DNA of 17,185 nt from Clostridiales bacterium (GTDB lineage: Bacteria; Bacillota; Clostridia; Oscillospirales; Butyricicoccaceae), in NCBI GenBank assembly GCA_019418305.1, contig DYCA01000002.1, forward strand, positions 16,241 to 33,425, read 5' to 3'. The notes under the pieces are model-generated. The model had not been told where the DNA came from. It worked only from the letters and a program-made list of their open reading frames with translations, and made no database searches. The position numbers and the translations under genes were made by a program. Below, piece after piece: positions 14,337 to 17,185 of this stretch. How positions within the stretch are numbered: position 1 is the stretch's first letter; every line of letters starts with the position of its first letter.

Positions 14337-14896
14337 CGCGCGGCCGGGTTGAGGTACGGGACGGCTTTCTCGTATTGCTCGCCGCTCTGTGGTGCGCGGA
14401 CCGGACAAACGTGCTGCCGCTTGTGCTGATGGCGGCCGCTGTGCATGAGGGCGGACATCTGCTGGTGCTGCACCTGTCCGGCGGGCGCCTGCACCGGCTG
14501 ACGTTGACCTGCTGTGGTGCGGTTCTGCACTGCGCGCTGCCGGAAGGGCGGTTTGCGCGGGCTGCAGTGTGTTTGGCAGGACCGGCGGCAAGTTTTGCCC
14601 TCACCGTACTGGCACAGGCGTGCGGTTGGTACCGGCTGGCGGGCGCAAGCGTGCTGCTCGGTGCGTTCAATCTGCTGCCGCTGCCGCCGCTCGACGGCGG
14701 AATGGTGCTGGAGCACTTGTGCGCGGGCGGTGCGGCAACCGTGCGGGCAGCCCTGGCTCTGCTGAGCGGTGTAGGCCTGCTTTGCTGTGGGATGTGGCTG
14801 CTGCGCGCAGGAGGCGGCTGCTGGCTGCTGCTCATCGGTATGCTGATCGGTATGAAAAGTGTGAAAAACCTTGCCAATAGCGTCAATATGATGTAA
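14333..14896 (+). CDS. spoIVFB: Site-2 protease (M50 family), SpoIVFB-like
   Basis: The 187-residue product is a polytopic membrane metalloprotease with the zinc motif HEGGH (38-42, an HExxH site inside a hydrophobic helix) and the second ligand motif NLLPLPPLDGG (113-123, Asp121). The PLPEGRF... loop and several hydrophobic stretches (about 12-36, 78-98, 104-120, 138-157, 162-175) fit the M50 core. In sporulating Firmicutes the SpoIVFB member cuts pro-sigma-K in the mother cell. It is shorter than Bacillus SpoIVFB and has no CBS domain. The start is GTG at 14333, overlapping the M23 stop by 4 nt, so translation is coupled; no good ribosome site is seen. Pairing with the M23 gene supports the assignment, but another substrate is possible. 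Confidence 0.85.
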   Translation: MTRGRVEVRDGFLVLLAALWCADRTNVLPLVLMAAAVHEGGHLLVLHLSGGRLHRLTLTCCGAVLHCALPEGRFARAAVCLAGPAASFALTVLAQACGWYRLAGASVLLGAFNLLPLPPLDGGMVLEHLCAGGAATVRAALALLSGVGLLCCGMWLLRAGGGCWLLLIGMLIGMKSVKNLANSVNMM

Positions 14897-14899
14897 GAT
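14871..14899 (+). promoter_or_regulatory. Promoter of carD, inside the end of spoIVFB
   Basis: TTGCCA (14871-14876) and TAAGAT (14894-14899) are separated by 17 bp. The -10 includes the spoIVFB stop codon TAA. It would let carD and the isp genes be transcribed in growing cells independently of the sporulation-type pair upstream. Confidence 0.6.
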
Positions 14900-14936
14900 A
14901 AAAAAGATCACAGAGGCTTGCTGGAACGGAGGCATT

Positions 14937-15416
14937 ATGTATCAGATCGGCGATAAGGTCGTTCATCCATTGCATGGCGCAGGCGTGATTGCGGATATTG
15001 TTGAGCGTACAATAGACGGTGCGCCCGCGACGTATTATGCGCTCAGGCTGGCGCTGGACGATACGCAGCTGTTCATTCCGATTGATGCGTGCGAAAAGCT
15101 GGGTATTCGCCCGGTCTGTTCCCGTGCGCAGGCGCAGGCATTTTTGCAGCGGCTGGATGACATTGCCCGAGGTGAGAACAAGGGATGGAATCAGCGATAT
15201 CGGGAAAACATGCTGCACATCCGTTCGGGTGACCTCGATGAGGTGGCACAGGTGGTCAAAAGCCTTGCCGCGCGGGACAGAGAGCGTGGTCTGTCCACGG
15301 GTGAGAAAAAAATGCTGCTCTCTGCGCGGCAGATTCTGGAATCCGAGCTGTGCTTCGCGCTGGACTGCAGTCCGGAGGAGATTGCCCAGGTGATAAATCA
15401 GCATTTAGGAACGTAA
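14937..15416 (+). CDS. carD: CarD/CdnL family RNA polymerase-binding regulator
   Basis: CarD proteins bind the RNA polymerase beta subunit and stabilise open promoter complexes. The 159-residue product has the N-terminal Tudor-like RNA polymerase interaction domain (about 1-65, MYQIGDKVVHPLHGAG, with FIPIDACEKLGIRPV near its end) and a helical DNA-binding C-terminal part with Trp84 in KGWNQRYREN. This tryptophan corresponds to the one that wedges into the DNA at the upstream bubble edge in mycobacterial CarD. The C-terminal ERGLSTGEKKMLLSARQILESEL is also typical. GGAGG lies only 4 nt before the ATG, a rather short spacing. The gene is followed by ispD and ispF, the same order as in mycobacteria, but with an intrinsic terminator between carD and ispD. 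Confidence 0.93.
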   Translation: MYQIGDKVVHPLHGAGVIADIVERTIDGAPATYYALRLALDDTQLFIPIDACEKLGIRPVCSRAQAQAFLQRLDDIARGENKGWNQRYRENMLHIRSGDLDEVAQVVKSLAARDRERGLSTGEKKMLLSARQILESELCFALDCSPEEIAQVINQHLGT

Positions 15417-15421
15417 TCAGG

Positions 15422-15451
15422 AAGGCTTTGCGGTGGAGCAAAGCCTTTTTT
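15422..15451 (+). terminator. Intrinsic terminator or attenuator between carD and ispD
   Basis: A 9-10-bp stem (A)AGGCTTTGC / GCAAAGCCT(T) (15422-15431 with 15438-15447), a GGTGGA loop and six T (15446-15451) lie 5 nt after the carD stop. The T-run ends 1 nt before the AAAGGAG ribosome site of ispD (from 15453). No separate ispD promoter is visible, so ispDF expression would depend on read-through. Confidence 0.88.
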
Positions 15452-15466
15452 CAAAGGAGCATGGAT

Positions 15467-16183
15467 ATGCAGGAAAGAAAAAAGAAAAAAACCGTACCCG
15501 CTGCGGTGTGTGCGGTTATTGTGGCGGCGGGTTCGTCGCGCCGCATGGGCGGGGAAAACAAGCTGCTGTTGCCGCTTGCCGGCGCGCCTGTGCTGGCGCA
15601 CACACTGTCTGCCTTTGAGAAATGCGCAGCGGTACGTGATATTGTGCTGGTCTGCCGAGAGCAGGACATCATGCCCTATACTGATTTGGCGCGTGCGTTC
15701 GGTATCTCCAAGCTGCGCACAGTTACACGCGGAGGAGACAGCCGCACGGCATCCGTGCTGGCGGGCATTACGGCTGCGCCCGAAGATACTGTGCTGGTCG
15801 CCGTGCATGACGGCGCGCGGCCGCTGGTGAGTGAAGCGGTTATCACCGAGGCAGTGCATGCGGCGGCGGAATGCGGCGCGGCAGCGCCGGTCGTGCCGGT
15901 CAAGGACAGCATCAAGCGCATCAAAAACGGCTGCATCGCAGCCGATGTACCGCGTGATACGCTCGCGGCGGTGCAGACGCCGCAGGTGTTCCGGCGGGAG
16001 GTACTGCTGCGCGCGTTGATCGATGCGCAGCGGCAAAACCGTTCGTTTACCGACGACTGTGCAGCGGTGGAAGCACTGGGACAAACCGTGCGCGCCACGC
16101 ATGGCAGCTACGAAAACATTAAAATCACCACGCCTGAGGATATTTCCGCTGCCGAGGCGTTTTTGAACAGGGAGGACGACTGA
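15467..16183 (+). CDS. ispD: 2-C-methyl-D-erythritol 4-phosphate cytidylyltransferase
   Basis: IspD joins CTP with methylerythritol phosphate to give CDP-methylerythritol in the MEP route to isoprenoids (EC 2.7.7.60). The 238 residues are of normal length. Family motifs are [20 protein letters not shown] (16-35, nucleotide loop with Arg25/Lys32), VHDGARPL (113-120), [10 protein letters not shown] (143-152), TPQVFRR (171-177), SFTDDC (193-198) and KITTPEDI (219-226). The N-terminus has a lysine-rich KKKK patch. The frame is open to 15350, but AAAGGAG lies 7 nt before the ATG at 15467; the in-frame ATG at 15461 is too close to it. The ispF start is 2 nt beyond its stop, and the two enzymes act in sequence around IspE. 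Confidence 0.95.
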   Translation: MQERKKKKTVPAAVCAVIVAAGSSRRMGGENKLLLPLAGAPVLAHTLSAFEKCAAVRDIVLVCREQDIMPYTDLARAFGISKLRTVTRGGDSRTASVLAGITAAPEDTVLVAVHDGARPLVSEAVITEAVHAAAECGAAAPVVPVKDSIKRIKNGCIAADVPRDTLAAVQTPQVFRREVLLRALIDAQRQNRSFTDDCAAVEALGQTVRATHGSYENIKITTPEDISAAEAFLNREDD

Positions 16184-16185
16184 AT

Positions 16186-16662
16186 ATGCGTATCGGACAC
16201 GGATATGATGTACATCGGCTGGTGCAAGGCCGCAAATGTATCATCGGCGCAGTGGACATCCCGCACGAAACCGGACTGGACGGGCATTCGGATGCGGATG
16301 TGTTGATCCACGCGGTGATGGATGCGCTGCTCGGCGCGCTGGCGCTGGGGGACATCGGCAAGCACTTTCCGGACACCGACCCGCGCTACAAAGGCGCGGA
16401 CAGCATGGCGCTTTTGCGGCATGTAGCATCCCTGATTGCAGAAGAAGGCTGGCGGTTGGGAAATCTGGACGCGACCGTGCTCGCGCAGGCGCCTAAGCTC
16501 GCGCCGCACATCATGCAGATGCGTCAGAATATCGCCGGGGCGCTCGGCTGCGAGGTTTCGCGCGTGTCGGTTAAGGCAACAACCGAGGAAAAGCTCGGTT
16601 TTACGGGCGCAAAGCAAGGAATTGCGGCGCATTGTGTCTGTCTGCTCGAGCGGGCGGAATAA
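16186..16662 (+). CDS. ispF: 2-C-methyl-D-erythritol 2,4-cyclodiphosphate synthase
   Basis: IspF turns the phosphorylated CDP-methylerythritol into the cyclic diphosphate with loss of CMP (EC 4.6.1.12), in the MEP isoprenoid pathway. The 158 residues are the standard length of the homotrimer subunit. The zinc ligands Asp8, His10 (GYDVH) and His42 ([14 protein letters not shown]) are present, as are DIGKHFPD (56-63), the cytidine region AQAPKLAPH (100-108) and [10 protein letters not shown] (130-139) with the second-metal Glu. GGGAGG lies about 10 nt before the ATG. The gene is the last of the carD-ispD-ispF group and is followed by a strong terminator. No IspE gene is in the window. Confidence 0.97.
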   Translation: MRIGHGYDVHRLVQGRKCIIGAVDIPHETGLDGHSDADVLIHAVMDALLGALALGDIGKHFPDTDPRYKGADSMALLRHVASLIAEEGWRLGNLDATVLAQAPKLAPHIMQMRQNIAGALGCEVSRVSVKATTEEKLGFTGAKQGIAAHCVCLLERAE

Positions 16663-16689
16663 AGCACGGACAGAGGTGGCGAAAAAGGA

Positions 16690-16718
16690 GACCCGGACGA
16701 TGTCCGGGTCTGTTTTTT
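16690..16718 (+). terminator. Intrinsic terminator after ispF
   Basis: A perfect 9-bp stem GACCCGGAC / GTCCGGGTC (16690-16698 with 16702-16710) with a GAT loop is followed by TGTTTTTT (16711-16718). It lies 27 nt after the ispF stop. Confidence 0.93.
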
Positions 16719-16863
16719 GCGCATACCGAAGCGACGGCGTAGGGGAGTGGGAAGCGGATGCAAAGAAACCTGCGTGATGCTGAAAACGATTGCATGATTC
16801 CTTGCACGGCGGACAAATGTTTTTCGGAAGAAAGCACAAAATTTGCATTTTTGTTCAAAAGAT

Positions 16864-16915
16864 AATCGGTGTTTTTTCTGAAATTGCACACAAATTGAAA
16901 AAAACAATGCCGATT
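16864..16915. repeat. Imperfect inverted repeat upstream of the lipoprotein promoter
   Basis: AATCGG (16864-16869) and CCGATT (16910-16915) are the outer arms. Inside them GTTTTTTC (16871-16878) faces GAAAAAAAC (16897-16905). The 18-nt centre is unpaired. It ends about 14 bp before the -10 box, so it overlaps the -35 zone. Confidence 0.6.
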
Positions 16916-16929
16916 TTACAAAACCGTAG

Positions 16930-16960
16930 TATAATAAAAAATAATCTAAACGCTTTACAG
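16930..16960 (+). promoter_or_regulatory. -10 box and operator-like palindrome of the lipoprotein gene
   Basis: TATAAT (16930-16935) is a perfect -10, but no good -35 is found (ATGCCG at 17-bp spacing). TCTAAACGCTTTACAG (16945-16960) follows at the expected transcription start; its TAAA-CGC-TTTA core resembles LacI/CcpA-type (cre) operators but has mismatches to the cre consensus, so the assignment is tentative. Confidence 0.45.
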
Positions 16961-17011
16961 AAATAAATTCTGCGGGGCGGGGGAGATTATACAGTAAAGG
17001 AGAAGATTACC

Positions 17012-17185
17012 ATGAAGAAAAGTCTCAGCATGCTGCTGGCCGGTTTGATGCTGGTTGGTACGCTGGCGGGCTGCGGCGGCAATACCGCGGGCACCGATAA
17101 TGCGGGTACGGATGACGGCAGCGCTTCCGGCGCGGCGTTCAAGATCGGCGGCACCTCTCCGCTGACCGGTGACGCAGCCATTTAC
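17012..17185 (+). CDS. ABC transporter substrate-binding lipoprotein, branched-chain amino acid type (start only)
   Basis: Only the first 58 codons lie in the window; the frame runs off the right end without a stop. MKKSLSMLLAGLMLVGTLAG followed by Cys21 is a lipoprotein signal peptide with an LAGC lipobox (18-21), so the protein would be anchored outside the membrane. A Gly/Asp/Thr-rich linker follows (22-41), then FKIGGTSPLTGDAAIY (43-58), which matches the start of the mature domain of LivJ/LivK-type (periplasmic-binding family 6) receptors for branched-chain or related amino acids. The start has AAAGGAG 9 nt upstream. The ligand cannot be inferred from this fragment; permease and ATPase genes would be expected to the right. 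Confidence 0.83.
   Translation, partial: MKKSLSMLLAGLMLVGTLAGCGGNTAGTDNAGTDDGSASGAAFKIGGTSPLTGDAAIY

Larger units (their letters stand above)
16719..17011 (+). other. AT-rich intergenic control region before the solute-binding lipoprotein gene
   Basis: From about 16800 to 16980 the base composition shifts to AT-rich, unlike the surrounding GC-rich genes, and no credible coding frame with a ribosome site is present. The region contains an imperfect inverted repeat (16864-16915), a consensus TATAAT (16930-16935), a TAAACGCTTTA near-palindrome (16947-16957) and the ribosome site AAAGGAGAAG (16996-17005 region). No tRNA or known riboswitch is recognised. Confidence 0.7.

Noticed and set aside
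15350..15466. Upstream extension of ispD into carD
   Set aside because: It crosses the intrinsic terminator and an alternative frame of carD; AAAGGAG is correctly spaced for the ATG at 15467.
16436..16777. 113-residue open frame overlapping ispF and its terminator
   Set aside because: It reads through the terminator hairpin, is Arg/Ser-rich, and is out of frame with the well-conserved ispF.

Overview
The window reads as chromosomal core DNA from a GC-rich, spore-forming member of the Clostridia, probably a gut Oscillospirales/Ruminococcaceae-type bacterium. The basis is strong AAGGAGG-type ribosome sites, sigma-A promoters with TATAAT, a DUF951 protein, a SpoIVFA/SpoIVFB-like pair, an NADP-type GdhA, a BmrCD/LmrCD-like ABC pair under MarR, and carD-ispD-ispF. 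I cannot name a species. There are 18 protein genes (two cut by the window edges), no tRNA or rRNA, no CRISPR array and no recognisable mobile element.

Left part (1-4060): the tail of a pentapeptide-repeat protein and a stand-alone hisC share a bidirectional terminator. hisC is transcribed away from a small membrane protein gene followed by rarA, and the two promoters sit back to back. rarA converges, with a 4-nt gap, on an S1-domain RNA-binding protein.

Middle (4061-10863): a rightward operon carries DUF951, uridine phosphorylase and a MATE transporter. It starts at an extended -10 promoter inside a 14-bp tandem repeat. A cluster of nested hairpins separates it from a leftward operon of a MarR regulator and two half-size ABC exporters. 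These two have complementary defects in their nucleotide-binding sites, as expected for an asymmetric heterodimer. The MarR promoter is near-consensus and has a palindromic operator candidate at the transcription start.

Right part (10864-17185): an MGMT-like protein and an HD phosphohydrolase overlap in a leftward pair, facing away from gdhA. gdhA has a 5'-UTR hairpin and four tandem hairpins behind it. Next come a SpoIVFA-like M23 protein and a SpoIVFB-like site-2 protease behind a sequence resembling a sigma-E promoter. Then follow carD, ispD and ispF, with an intrinsic terminator placed just before the ispD ribosome site. The window ends in the start of a lipoprotein that looks like an amino-acid-type ABC solute-binding protein, preceded by an AT-rich control region.

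I see no convincing new multi-gene system. The observations most worth checking are regulatory: the sigma-E-like promoter, the carD-ispD terminator, the gdhA flanking hairpins and the MarR operator. A few active-site substitutions (MGMT-like Cys-Tyr, uridine phosphorylase Gln to Glu) also deserve a look.
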